Shown: piece by piece, positions 9,259 to 17,814 of the stretch | Layout of the letters: each line of letters begins with the position of its first letter | How positions within the stretch are numbered: the first letter of the stretch is position 1 | Source: Oceanisphaera sp. IT1-181 | GTDB lineage: Bacteria; Pseudomonadota; Gammaproteobacteria; Enterobacterales; Aeromonadaceae | NCBI RefSeq assembly: GCF_033807535.1 | Contig: NZ_CP136856.1 | Span: 392,001 to 456,000, forward strand | Reading direction: 5' to 3' | Length of the DNA stretch: 64,000 nt | Notes under the pieces: generated by a model | Databases searched by the model: none | What the model was told of the DNA's origin: nothing | The model's input: the letters and a program-made list of their open reading frames with translations, nothing else | Program-made: the position numbers and the translations under genes

Positions 9259-10958
9259 TTTCCTGATTTGTTTTTCTTGACATGGATCCGCCAGTTTGAT
9301 CCTATTACTTCTATTTGGCGGCAGTATCATGACCACTCCTTCTTATCGCATCAAGAATCTCGACCATCTAGGCCTAGTGGCTGGAATGTGCCGTGAGCTC
9401 GGGCTGGCACGGATGGTTGACGCTATCCTGCCGAAGCAGGCGGAGCATTATGTCACCCATGGCGAAGCCCTTGTTGCCATGATAATCAATGGCTTAGGCT
9501 TTCATAGTCGCACCTTACACATGGTGCCCCAGTTTTTCGCCGACAAGCCTACCGAGCGCCTACTGCGTCCGGGGATATTACCTGAACACCTTAATGATGA
9601 TGCGCTAGGCCGGTGCCTTGATGCGCTGTTTGATGCCGATGTTTCCCTGCTCTATCAAGCCATGGCCGAACAAGTCGTCACACAGTTGGGTTTGAAGAGC
9701 AGCGCCGTTCACCTTGATATCACCAGTTTTCATGTGGATGGGACTTATGCTCAGGATGAAGATGCAGCAGGTATCCAGCTCGTTAAAGGCTACAGTCGTG
9801 ATCATCGGCCCGAGCTGAACCAAGTGGTGCTGGAGCTCATTTGCGAAAATATAGCCGGAATCCCCGTGTATATGCAGGCGATGAGCGGGAATACCAATGA
9901 TCAGAGGGCCTTTTCTGACGTCATTCGCCACCACGTCCAGTCTTTAAAGTCGGCTCAACAAAGCCGTTACTTTATCGGTGATGCCGCCTTGTATACCGCG
10001 GAGTCTATCTTAGCGTTACATCAGCAAAATCAATTGTTTGTTACCCGTGTGCCAATGACTTTAAAAGACTCAAAGCACGCCGTCTCGTCCCTCAAAACAG
10101 ACCAGCTGGCAGCGCTGGGAGAGGGCTATTATGGCTACTGGCTCGAGGCTGACTATGCCGGCGTTCCCCAACGTTGGTTGATGGTGCGTAGTGAGCAGGC
10201 AACGCATCAGGAACAAAAGACCGTTATCAAGAACCTGCTTAAAACGGGTACTCAAGAGCTCAAGCAGTTCCAAAAGCTATGTAAAAAAGTCTTTGCCTGC
10301 CAGCAAGATGCCGAACAAGCATTGACTGACTTTTGCAACGGGCTCAGTGTGTTACGGATAGAAGATGGCGCATCAATAGCCCGCCCAGCCTTTAGTGGCA
10401 AAGGCCGACCTAAAAAAGGTCAAGCTCCGGATAGTATCGATTACCTTCTTACCGGACAGGCCGTGACTTGTCTCAAAAAAGTCGCTAAGGCCAACGAGCA
10501 ATCAGGCATTTTTATCTTAGCCACCAACGACATGAGCGATGATCTTGATATGGCTGAGCTGCTTGCCGCCTATAAGTCTCAACAGACTGTTGAGCGCGGC
10601 TTCCGATTCTTGAAAAGCCCTGACTTTATGGTCTCTTCTCTGTTTCTGAAAAAGCCAGAGCGCATCGAGGCATTGTTGATGATCATGACCTGTAGTCTGA
10701 TGGTTTACGCTGCGTTAGAGCACCGGATCCGCCAGTCTCTGCGGCAGAAAGACCTGACTTTCCCCGACATGAAAAATAAGCCGAGTCAAAACCCTACTGC
10801 TCGCTGGGTATTTCAGTGCTTCGGTGGCATTCATGAGCTTGGTGTAGGAGAAGCGCCACCCCTCGTTGTGAACCTTCAGCCTCCGCAGCAGACTATCGTT
10901 AACGCTCTCGGGGAACACTACCTCACTATTTATTCTTAAATCAGGTGCGGAATGTCGG
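9241..10958 (+). mobile_element. Complete IS1634-family insertion sequence (1718 bp)
   Basis: The terminal inverted repeats read CCGACATTCCGCACCTAATTT at the left end and, as reverse complement, CCGACATTCCGCACCTGATTT at the right end, one mismatch in 21. A direct duplication GTTGAA flanks it at 9235-9240 and 10959-10964; 5-6 bp duplications are typical of the IS1634 family. One transposase gene fills the element. Near-identical ends and an intact transposase suggest a recent insertion. Confidence 0.93.
9329..10939 (+). CDS. IS1634-family transposase
   Basis: A 536-residue DDE transposase if started at ATG 9329 (MTTPSYRIKNLDHLG), the usual N-terminus of this family; an upstream start at 9296 would add 11 hydrophobic residues and is less likely. 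The N-terminal part (about residues 1-100) is a DUF4277-type domain typical of IS1634-group transposases. The catalytic core follows: an Asp in HLDITSFHVDG (about residue 130), an Asp in YFIGDAALYT (about 216), and a C-terminal YKSQQTVERGFRFLKSP motif with the catalytic Glu (about 430). The frame is complete and lies entirely within the IS. Confidence 0.92.
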   Translation: MTTPSYRIKNLDHLGLVAGMCRELGLARMVDAILPKQAEHYVTHGEALVAMIINGLGFHSRTLHMVPQFFADKPTERLLRPGILPEHLNDDALGRCLDALFDADVSLLYQAMAEQVVTQLGLKSSAVHLDITSFHVDGTYAQDEDAAGIQLVKGYSRDHRPELNQVVLELICENIAGIPVYMQAMSGNTNDQRAFSDVIRHHVQSLKSAQQSRYFIGDAALYTAESILALHQQNQLFVTRVPMTLKDSKHAVSSLKTDQLAALGEGYYGYWLEADYAGVPQRWLMVRSEQATHQEQKTVIKNLLKTGTQELKQFQKLCKKVFACQQDAEQALTDFCNGLSVLRIEDGASIARPAFSGKGRPKKGQAPDSIDYLLTGQAVTCLKKVAKANEQSGIFILATNDMSDDLDMAELLAAYKSQQTVERGFRFLKSPDFMVSSLFLKKPERIEALLMIMTCSLMVYAALEHRIRQSLRQKDLTFPDMKNKPSQNPTARWVFQCFGGIHELGVGEAPPLVVNLQPPQQTIVNALGEHYLTIYS

Positions 10959-11366
10959 GTTGAAAATCTTGATTGTTTCTACGAGTTTGCACGCTTTAAT
11001 TTACCGTTGGGCGCCACTAGTTTGGTGATTTACCGCGGTGATGCACATTACAGCCAAGGTCGTGCCAAGCTACTTAAGCGCTGGAAAGAGGGGGCTTACG
11101 GGCCGTTAAAATACTTTGGTGACTTAGACCCAAAAGGTTTACACATTGCTATGAGCGAAGGCTTTAGCCACATTGCCGTGCCTAAGTTTACTTGGTTCAC
11201 TACCCGTGCAACCGCACAAGCATATCCGAGTAAGCAACACGACACGGCTGTAAATCTGCAACACAGTGGCCAACTACAACCTTATATCGCCTTTATGCAA
11301 CGTCATCAGCGGGCATTGTTGCAACAGTGGTTGCAAAATGTATCACTTCAATGGCTGCCTCTCTAA
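10959..11366 (+). pseudogene. JetD/MksG-like Toprim nuclease, C-terminal part
   Basis: Reading resumes after the IS in the frame of the interrupted gene (VENLDCFYEFARFN) and continues to the stop at 11366. It contains the Toprim-like strand LKYFGDLDPKGLHIA, whose D-x-D motif (GDLDP) is the metal-binding signature of DUF2220/JetD-type nucleases related to topoisomerase VI subunit A. In Wadjet, JetD cleaves DNA extruded by the SMC complex. This half has no promoter or start of its own apart from an internal ATG at 11007, so it is presumably not expressed as a functional enzyme. Confidence 0.72.
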
Positions 11367-11642
11367 TCGGGCTAGTTTAGTTATTTTTTGTGGAGTTGAG
11401 GTTCGATGTAGTGGGGCTATAAGTATAAGGGATTCCGCTTGGTACTGTTTCTTGTAATGACAGTTTTCCTTACTAACTCATGAAGTTATGAAGAACGATA
11501 AAAAATGAAAATATGTGTTTTTAGCCGCCCGTATCTTCAGCTAAGAGGGCTTCGGCAGTCTTGCGAAGTAGGATAATATGCTCTGTTAGTTTTACAGATT
11601 GGTGTTACTTGACCCACTCTTTATCATAGGAGTGCAGGCAAC
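11367..11642. other. Intergenic, no gene recognised
   Basis: About 280 bp between the broken nuclease gene and the tRNA-Ile terminator. It is AT-rich with stop codons in all useful frames. A short ORF reaching 11457 is the out-of-frame tail of the nuclease gene. No tRNA fragment or attachment-site repeat was seen. Confidence 0.5.
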
Positions 11643-11678
11643 AAAAAAGGGTTAGCAGATATTAACCTGCTAACCCTT
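11643..11678 (-). terminator. Terminator of the tRNA-Ile2 transcript
   Basis: On the minus strand, an 11-bp perfect stem AGGGTTAGCAG / CTGCTAACCCT is followed by six T residues, 9 bases after the CCA end of the tRNA. Confidence 0.9.
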
Positions 11679-11686
11679 GCTGTATA

Positions 11687-11763
11687 TGGTGGCCCCTCCC
11701 AGACTTGAACTGGGGACCTAACGATTATGAGTCGTGTGCTCTAACCAACTGAGCTAAGGGGCC
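11687..11763 (-). tRNA. tRNA-Ile2 (anticodon CAU, read as lysidine-AU)
   Basis: 77 nt including an encoded CCA. The acceptor stem is GGCCCCT/AGGGGCC, with D-loop AGCTCAGTTGGTTAGAGC and T-loop GTTCAAGTC. The anticodon loop is CTCATAA (anticodon CAU). The sequence closely matches E. coli ileX/ileY minor isoleucine tRNA, not initiator or elongator tRNA-Met. Its C34 would be modified to lysidine by TilS to read AUA. E. coli ileX also lies next to rpoD, which supports the assignment. Confidence 0.93.
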
Positions 11764-11889
11764 AAAAGTGGTGAGATTATAGGTAAAGCGGCTCTTGCTG
11801 TCTAGTCGGGTGGGCTGATATCAGTTTGATTTTTAAGCAGTTGGTACAATATTTTACAAAGAGATTGGGCGAACGAAAATCAGGCAAAG

Positions 11890-11915
11890 AAAAAGGGCGC
11901 TGTTGCGCCCTTTTT
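11890..11915 (-). terminator. Terminator of the rpsU-dnaG-rpoD operon
   Basis: The stem AAAAAGGGCGC / GCGCCCTTTTT with a TGTT loop lies 37 bp downstream of the rpoD stop. It is symmetrical and could work in both directions. Confidence 0.88.
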
Positions 11916-11952
11916 GGTGTGGTATTCACTCTTTATTCGAGACTGGTATTGC

Positions 11953-13794
11953 TTACTCGTCGAGGAAGCTGCGCAGTACTTCTGAGCGGCTAGGGTGGCG
12001 TAATTTACGCAGCGCCTTAGCTTCAATTTGGCGAATACGCTCACGGGTTACGTCAAACTGCTTACCCACTTCTTCCAGCGTATGATCGGTATTCATGTCG
12101 ATACCGAAACGCATGCGCAAGACCTTAGCTTCACGGGCGGTAAGGCCAGAGAGCACGTCTTTAGTGGCGTTACGCAGGCTTTCGCTGGTGGCTTGATCCG
12201 CAGGCAACGACAAGGTGGTGTCCTCGATAAAATCACCCAAGTGGGAGTCTTCATCATCACCAATTGGCGTTTCCATGGAGATCGGCTCTTTGGCGATTTT
12301 CAGCACCTTGAGTACTTTGTCTTCTGGCATCATCATGCGGTGTGCCAGTTCTTCTGGCGTCGCTTCACGGCCCATCTCTTGCAGCATTTGGCGGGATACA
12401 CGGTTGAGCTTGTTGATGGTCTCAATCATGTGCACCGGAATACGAATGGTGCGCGCTTGGTCAGCAATAGAGCGGGTGATGGCCTGGCGGATCCACCAAG
12501 TGGCGTAAGTTGAAAACTTATAACCACGACGGTATTCAAACTTATCCACCGCTTTCATCAAGCCGATGTTGCCTTCTTGGATCAAGTCGAGGAACTGCAA
12601 ACCACGGTTGGTGTATTTTTTGGCAATAGAGATAACCAGACGCAAGTTAGCTTCAACCATCTCTTTCTTAGCACGGCGAGCCTTGGCTTCACCTATGCTC
12701 ATGCGACGGTTGATATCTTTAATCTGCAGTATGGTCAGATCCGCTTCTTCTTCAACGATTCTGAGCTTGCCAATCGAGCGCAGCACATCTTCGGCTACGT
12801 CGTTTAAGCGCACAGCCCAGGCAGTTTTTCCGGTGGCCAGCAGAGTGTTAAACCACTCAGGATTACTTTCGTCTTTAGAAAAAGCCTGTACGAAAGTTTT
12901 CTTTGGCATCTTGCACTGTTCAACACACAGCTTAAGGATCAAGCGCTCTTGAACGCGTACGCGGACCATAGTATCGCGCATGGCATTGACTAAGCGGTCA
13001 AACTGCTTAGGGATCAGGCGAAATTCACGGAAGATATAAGCCAGTTCGGTAATTTCTTTCGCGGCTTCTGTGGAAGCTCGGCCTTTGCTGTCAATAACGC
13101 CACGCATAATTTCGTACTGCTCACGCAGCACACTAAATTTTTCGCGTGCTAATTCAGGACAGGGGCCGGTATCTACTTCTTCCTCATCCTCTTCATCCTC
13201 TTTATCTTCTTCGTCGTCTTCTTCTTTCTCTTTTTCGCTTAACTCAGAGCCAATGTGCGTGGCCATGGGGGCTGCAGGCTCGGTGGCGTCCGGGTCGAGA
13301 AAGCCGGTGATGATGTCGGTAAGTTTGATTTCACCGGCTTCAAAACGGTCGAATTGGTCTAACAAGGTCGTAATGGTGGCCGGGTATTCAGACACCGAAC
13401 TTTGTACCTGGTTAATGCCTTCTTCGATACGCTTGGCGATTTCAATCTCGCCTTCACGGGTCAATAGTTCAACCGTGCCCATTTCGCGCATATACATACG
13501 CACAGGGTCGGTAGTACGACCAATTTCAGACTCTACAGAAGCCAGTGCTTGAGCGGCGGCTTCGGCGGCGTCTTCATCGGCCGAGGTTTCAGACATCATT
13601 AAGTCATCGGCATCGGGGGCGGTTTCTACCACCTGAATGCCCATGTCATTGATCATTTGAATAATATCTTCAATTTGATCTGAGTCGACAATGTCTTGAG
13701 GAAGATGATCGTTAACATCGGCATAAGTCAGGTAGCCCTGTTCTTTACCTTTGGCAACGAGAAGTTTAAGCTGTGACTGAGGGGTTGGCTCCAT
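11953..13794 (-). CDS. rpoD: RNA polymerase sigma-70 (housekeeping sigma factor RpoD)
   Basis: 613 residues, the usual size for RpoD, started at ATG 13794 (MEPTPQSQLKLLVAKGKEQGYLT), the family's standard N-terminus; an upstream in-frame extension to 13845 is unlikely. Region 1.1 is followed by region 1.2 (TTDPVRMYMREMGTVELLTREGE) and a non-conserved insert with a very acidic Glu/Asp run (about residues 200-225). Regions 2.1-2.4 (NLRLVISIAKKYTNRGLQFLDLIQEGNIGL and YATWWIRQAI), region 3 and region 4.2 (TLEEVGKQFDVTRERIRQIEAKALRKLRHP) come next. It is the last gene of the macromolecular synthesis operon and directs core polymerase to -10/-35 promoters. Confidence 0.98.
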   Translation of the reverse strand: MEPTPQSQLKLLVAKGKEQGYLTYADVNDHLPQDIVDSDQIEDIIQMINDMGIQVVETAPDADDLMMSETSADEDAAEAAAQALASVESEIGRTTDPVRMYMREMGTVELLTREGEIEIAKRIEEGINQVQSSVSEYPATITTLLDQFDRFEAGEIKLTDIITGFLDPDATEPAAPMATHIGSELSEKEKEEDDEEDKEDEEDEEEVDTGPCPELAREKFSVLREQYEIMRGVIDSKGRASTEAAKEITELAYIFREFRLIPKQFDRLVNAMRDTMVRVRVQERLILKLCVEQCKMPKKTFVQAFSKDESNPEWFNTLLATGKTAWAVRLNDVAEDVLRSIGKLRIVEEEADLTILQIKDINRRMSIGEAKARRAKKEMVEANLRLVISIAKKYTNRGLQFLDLIQEGNIGLMKAVDKFEYRRGYKFSTYATWWIRQAITRSIADQARTIRIPVHMIETINKLNRVSRQMLQEMGREATPEELAHRMMMPEDKVLKVLKIAKEPISMETPIGDDEDSHLGDFIEDTTLSLPADQATSESLRNATKDVLSGLTAREAKVLRMRFGIDMNTDHTLEEVGKQFDVTRERIRQIEAKALRKLRHPSRSEVLRSFLDE

Positions 13795-14070
13795 AGAACT
13801 CGTCCGATTTAGATAGTGCAAGAGGGTGTAAGCAATGAGGCACACTAGTACTTAAAAAGTAATAACTAGTGGCGCACAAATAGCCGATTATAACAAAACT
13901 TGACCAATGCTTTTTGCGTTGGTGTGCTTGCTAACACTCCAGCCTTGATGTTCGGAGAGTGTGTTGCAGCGTTAATTGGGTCTAATTACCCATAAATGGC
14001 CGTATTTCAGGCTTAAATATCTATATTGGGACGCAAGCGCCCCTTTTCAATGTTCAGTTTTTTCTGTTTG

Positions 14071-15855
14071 TTAGTTCCTACTGGCTTTGCTTTCGCTAAG
14101 CAGTAGCATCAATTCTTGTTTTTCTGCGGTAGTTAGACCGCTTTGGCTGCTTTTTTGTTGCAGCGCCTCAATACGGGTCGCGAAATAATCTTCGATTAAT
14201 ACCGCAAATGTATCTTTTAATTCTTGTTCTATTTGATCTCCTGCAAACAACTCGTCGGCCATGGCCAAGCGAGCCAATGCGGGCGCTGAGCTGTGTCCAC
14301 GCCAATGTTCGAGTAATTGCGCTGTGGTCATCAAAGGCTGGCCTTGTACTTGGGCCAACAGCATTTGCAGTAGATCTATGCCTGCTAACGGTAGCAAAGC
14401 CACCTCTTCGGTGTCTGCTGTTTGCAAACTCGCAGCGGCAGCCGGATATTGTAGCACAAGGGCAATGGCGCGGCGAATAGGGGTCAGCTTAATCTTTTTG
14501 CTCTTGGGGCGCGCAGGCGTGCTGGCAGGCTTAGTTTCTTGCTGCAAACGGCTAAATAATTCCCGCACTCGACGCTCATTTTCTCCCCAATTAAGCTGGC
14601 GAGATAACTGCGTGATCAAGCCTTCACGGCTAAAGCCTTCTGGTACTTTTAAGATGGCGACCGCGGCTTGATTGGCCAGTTCATGCTGGCCTGCATCGCC
14701 CGCCATGGCATCTTGCCCAAGCCGCTCGAACAAAAAGTCACCAAAGTTTTGCGCCTCATCTAACAGCTTGCCAAAATTCTCGGCGCCTAATTGGCGCACT
14801 AAGCTGTCGGGATCTTCACCATCGGGTAAAAAAACAAACTTTAAGCTGCGGCCATCTTGTAACAAGGGTAGAGCATTTTCCAGTGCGCGCCAGGCGGCTT
14901 CGCGGCCAGCGCGGTCGCCGTCATAGCAACAGATCACTTCGCGCGTGGTGCGAAACAATAGCTGCAAATGCTCGGGCGTGGTGGCGGTACCTAGGCTGGC
15001 TACGGCATAGTCGATGCCAAATTGCGCCAATGCCACCACGTCCATATAACCTTCAACAATCAAGATGCGCTCTGGATTGCGGTGGGCTTGGCGTACTTCA
15101 TATAAGCCGTACAGCTCGCGGCCTTTATGAAATACCGGCGTTTCCGGCGAGTTTAAGTACTTAGGCGTGCCATCCCCTAATACTCGACCACCAAAGCCGA
15201 TCACCCGGCCTCGGCGGTCGTGAATGGGGAACATAATACGATCACGAAAACGGTCATAAACCCGACCATTCTCGCTTTTTATGAGCATACCGCCTTCAAT
15301 GAGTTGCCCTTCTGCCTCGTTGTTACCGGCAAATTGGCGCTTCACCGCATCCCAAAGGTCTGGCACATAACCAATATTAAAGCTTTTAACCACTTCGCCA
15401 CTTAGGCCGCGTTTTTTAAGGTATTGAATGGCGGTTTGTGATTGGCGCAGCTGAGTTTGATAAAAACGACTGATGTCATTTAGCTGGGCGTATAAGTCTT
15501 GGCGTATGGCCTTGGCGGCGGCTTGTTGTTGAGGTGTTTGTGATGAATGGGCATTTTCTCGCGGCACCGTGAGTCCGTGCATGCCGGCCAGTTCGTCTAT
15601 GGCATCCAGAAACTCTAGGCCATCGTACTCCATTAAAAAACCCAGCACAGTGCCGTGCGCGCCACAGCCAAAGCAGTGATAAAACTGTTTTTCGTGACTA
15701 ACGGTAAAGGAGGGGGATTTTTCATTATGGAAGGGGCAACAGGCTTGGTAGTTTTTGCCTGCTTTTTTCAGCTTAACCCGCTGATCGATAAGATCGACTA
15801 TGTCGGTTCTGGCCAACAAGTCGTCGATAAAAGATTGGGGGATTCTGCCTGACAT
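14071..15855 (-). CDS. dnaG: DNA primase
   Basis: 594 residues, the usual length. The N-terminal CHC2 zinc finger has Cys40, His43, Cys61 and Cys64 (QACCPFHNEKSPSF and YHCFGCGAHG). The Toprim core shows the acidic motifs IVEGYMDVVAL (about residue 267) and CYDGDRAGREA (about 310). A C-terminal helicase-interaction domain follows. It synthesises RNA primers for replication with DnaB. It lies between yqeY and rpoD on the minus strand, 276 bp upstream of rpoD, behind an internal terminator/attenuator that probably keeps its expression low. Confidence 0.98.
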   Translation of the reverse strand: MSGRIPQSFIDDLLARTDIVDLIDQRVKLKKAGKNYQACCPFHNEKSPSFTVSHEKQFYHCFGCGAHGTVLGFLMEYDGLEFLDAIDELAGMHGLTVPRENAHSSQTPQQQAAAKAIRQDLYAQLNDISRFYQTQLRQSQTAIQYLKKRGLSGEVVKSFNIGYVPDLWDAVKRQFAGNNEAEGQLIEGGMLIKSENGRVYDRFRDRIMFPIHDRRGRVIGFGGRVLGDGTPKYLNSPETPVFHKGRELYGLYEVRQAHRNPERILIVEGYMDVVALAQFGIDYAVASLGTATTPEHLQLLFRTTREVICCYDGDRAGREAAWRALENALPLLQDGRSLKFVFLPDGEDPDSLVRQLGAENFGKLLDEAQNFGDFLFERLGQDAMAGDAGQHELANQAAVAILKVPEGFSREGLITQLSRQLNWGENERRVRELFSRLQQETKPASTPARPKSKKIKLTPIRRAIALVLQYPAAAASLQTADTEEVALLPLAGIDLLQMLLAQVQGQPLMTTAQLLEHWRGHSSAPALARLAMADELFAGDQIEQELKDTFAVLIEDYFATRIEALQQKSSQSGLTTAEKQELMLLLSESKASRN

Positions 15856-15872
15856 TATTCACCGGGGTAGCG

Positions 15873-15910
15873 AAAAAAACAAAGCCGTGCATCTAAAAGA
15901 GGCACGGCCC
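15873..15910 (-). terminator. Intra-operon terminator/attenuator between yqeY and dnaG
   Basis: On the minus strand, a GCCGTGC/GCACGGC stem (15884-15890 with 15902-15908) is followed by TTTGTTTTTTT, directly before the dnaG start. E. coli has a comparable partial terminator between rpsU and dnaG that limits primase synthesis. Confidence 0.8.
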
Positions 15911-15934
15911 GTTGGTAAGATAAAACGTAAACCC

Positions 15935-16378
15935 TTAAGCCAGTCTGGCTTTAATGCTCGCGCTTACCTTGCCCATATCTGCACGCCCCTGGATTTGCGG
16001 CTTTAACACCGCCATTACTTTGCCCATATCTTGCATGCCAGTAGCGCCGCTAGCGGCGATGGCATTAGTGAGCAAAGTTTCCAGTTCGTCTGCGCTGAGA
16101 GGTTGCGGCAGAAATTCCTGCAGCACCACGATCTCTTGAAGCTCACCATCAGCTAACTCTTGGCGACCGGCCTGCTCATAGAGAGTGGCGGCGTCTTTGC
16201 GCTGTTTTACCATTTTGGTAACTATGGTGATGACGTCGTCATCGTTCAAGGTTTCGCGGCTGTCTATCTCTTTTAAATTGATCTCTGCCAGCAGCATTCT
16301 CAACGTACTAAGGCGCGCCTTGTTTTTGGCACGCATAGCAATTTTTTGCTGTTCAGACAGTTGGTCTTTTAAGGACAT
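15935..16378 (-). CDS. yqeY: GatB/YqeY domain protein
   Basis: 147 residues, the full length of the YqeY family, beginning MSLKDQLSEQQKIAMRAKNKARLSTLRMLLA. The family resembles the tail domain of the GatB amidotransferase subunit and may bind tRNA, but its cellular role is not established. It is cytoplasmic. It lies between rpsU (14 bp upstream) and dnaG. E. coli lacks a gene at this place, whereas many other gammaproteobacteria have it. The short gap to rpsU indicates co-transcription. Confidence 0.92.
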   Translation of the reverse strand: MSLKDQLSEQQKIAMRAKNKARLSTLRMLLAEINLKEIDSRETLNDDDVITIVTKMVKQRKDAATLYEQAGRQELADGELQEIVVLQEFLPQPLSADELETLLTNAIAASGATGMQDMGKVMAVLKPQIQGRADMGKVSASIKARLA

Positions 16379-16392
16379 GAGATCAATAACTG

Positions 16393-16608
16393 TTAGTACA
16401 GACGAATGCGACGTGCGTTTTCACGAGACAGCTTCTTAGCATGACGCTTAACAGCGGCAGCTTTAGCGCGCTTACGCACTGTAGTTGGCTTCTCGTATTG
16501 CTCACGACGACGCACTTCAGACAGGATACCGGCCTTTTCGCATGAACGCTTGAAGCGTCGCAGAGCTACGTCGAAGGGCTCGTTTTCACGTACTTTAATT
16601 ACTGGCAT
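16393..16608 (-). CDS. rpsU: 30S ribosomal protein S21
   Basis: 71 residues, the exact size of bacterial S21, highly basic, with the typical sequence MPVIKVRENEPFDVALRRFKR and C-terminal arginine-rich helix ending RRIRLY. S21 sits on the 30S platform near the anti-Shine-Dalgarno region and supports initiation. It is first in the rpsU-yqeY-dnaG-rpoD operon, preceded by GAGGTGAGAGGCAC as ribosome binding site and divergent from tsaD across 176 bp. Confidence 0.98.
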   Translation of the reverse strand: MPVIKVRENEPFDVALRRFKRSCEKAGILSEVRRREQYEKPTTVRKRAKAAAVKRHAKKLSRENARRIRLY

Positions 16609-16784
16609 GTGCCTCTCACCTCGGTTAACTGATTTTTTATTAAACCAGTCTGACTATAAAATGGTGCGAAATTCTACTCCGAAGCCTTACCTAAAGTAAA
16701 GTCCGAAGGCGGTCCGCTGGTTAAAAAACCACTAGAAGTGTAACATAAGCTCCTCTTGTTCAATAGTCCAGCGATAAGACCAAC

Positions 16785-17810
16785 ATGCGTGTATTAGGTA
16801 TAGAAACCTCCTGTGATGAAACTGGCATTGCCATCTATGACGATAAGCTCGGCATTATGGCCCATCAACTCTACAGTCAGGTGGCGCTGCATGCGGACTA
16901 TGGCGGTGTGGTGCCTGAGCTTGCTAGCCGCGACCACATTCGTAAAACCATTCCTTTAATTGAAGCCGCACTTGCAGATGCGGGCTGCACCAAAGACGAC
17001 ATCGACGGCGTGGCTTTTACCGCTGGCCCTGGTTTAATGGGCGCGCTGTTAGTGGGTGCAACCATAGGCCGCAGCTTAGCTTTTGCGTGGGGCAAGCCGG
17101 CAGTGGCCGTGCATCATATGGAAGGTCATTTGCTGGCCCCCATGCTGGAAGAGCGCGCGCCTGAGTTTCCGTTCGTGGCGCTGTTGGTCTCTGGCGGTCA
17201 CACTTTATTGGTGCGCGTGGACGGTATTGGCCGTTACGAAATCTTAGGCGAGTCCGTAGACGATGCGGCCGGTGAAGCCTTTGATAAAACTGCCAAGCTG
17301 ATGGGTTTAGATTACCCCGGCGGGCCACGGCTAGCCAAGCTGGCAGAGCAGGGCACACCAAAGCGTTTTGTTTTTCCGCGACCCATGACCGCAAAGCCGG
17401 GCTTGGACTTTAGCTTCTCTGGCCTAAAAACCGCCACCGCGACCACCATTGCCGCAGAAATTGCCGCTGGCAATTACTGCCTGCAAACTCGAGCCGACAT
17501 TGCCCATGCTTTTCAGCAAGCGGTAGTGGATACGCTGGCTATTAAGTGCAAGCGGGCGTTGATACAGACGGGCTTGAATCGTTTGGTAGTAGCGGGTGGC
17601 GTGAGTGCTAACATATCGTTGCGTGAACAGTTGAGTGAGCTGATGGCGAGCTTAAATGGCGAAGCTTTTTATCCGCGCAATGAATATTGCACCGACAATG
17701 GCGCCATGATCGCCTTCGCCGGTTTGCAGCGCTTAAAAGCCGGGGATATTGAGCCATTAGCAGTACGGGCACGACCGCGTTGGCCGCTGGATGAGTTAAC
17801 GGCGGTATAA
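16785..17810 (+). CDS. tsaD: tRNA N6-threonylcarbamoyladenosine transferase TsaD
   Basis: 341 residues, normal family length. The N-terminus MRVLGIETSCDETGIAIYDD is characteristic. The metal-binding HHMEGH motif is at about residues 111-116, followed by ASKHA-fold ATPase motifs (LLVSGGHTLLV and VVAGGVSANISLRE). With TsaB, TsaC and TsaE it makes t6A37 on ANN-reading tRNAs. It is cytoplasmic and transcribed divergently from rpsU, the same arrangement as in E. coli. Confidence 0.98.
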   Translation: MRVLGIETSCDETGIAIYDDKLGIMAHQLYSQVALHADYGGVVPELASRDHIRKTIPLIEAALADAGCTKDDIDGVAFTAGPGLMGALLVGATIGRSLAFAWGKPAVAVHHMEGHLLAPMLEERAPEFPFVALLVSGGHTLLVRVDGIGRYEILGESVDDAAGEAFDKTAKLMGLDYPGGPRLAKLAEQGTPKRFVFPRPMTAKPGLDFSFSGLKTATATTIAAEIAAGNYCLQTRADIAHAFQQAVVDTLAIKCKRALIQTGLNRLVVAGGVSANISLREQLSELMASLNGEAFYPRNEYCTDNGAMIAFAGLQRLKAGDIEPLAVRARPRWPLDELTAV

Positions 17811-17814
17811 AAGT

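Noticed and set aside
11367..11763. tRNA-Ile2 as attachment site of the SMC cluster as a genomic island
   Set aside because: No duplicate of the tRNA 3' end near 2.9-3.05 kb or elsewhere, and no integrase gene in the window.
13070..13552. Serine-rich 160-codon ORF opposite rpoD
   Set aside because: It is the antisense shadow of the acidic segment of RpoD (GAA/GAT/GAG codons read as TCT/TTC runs).
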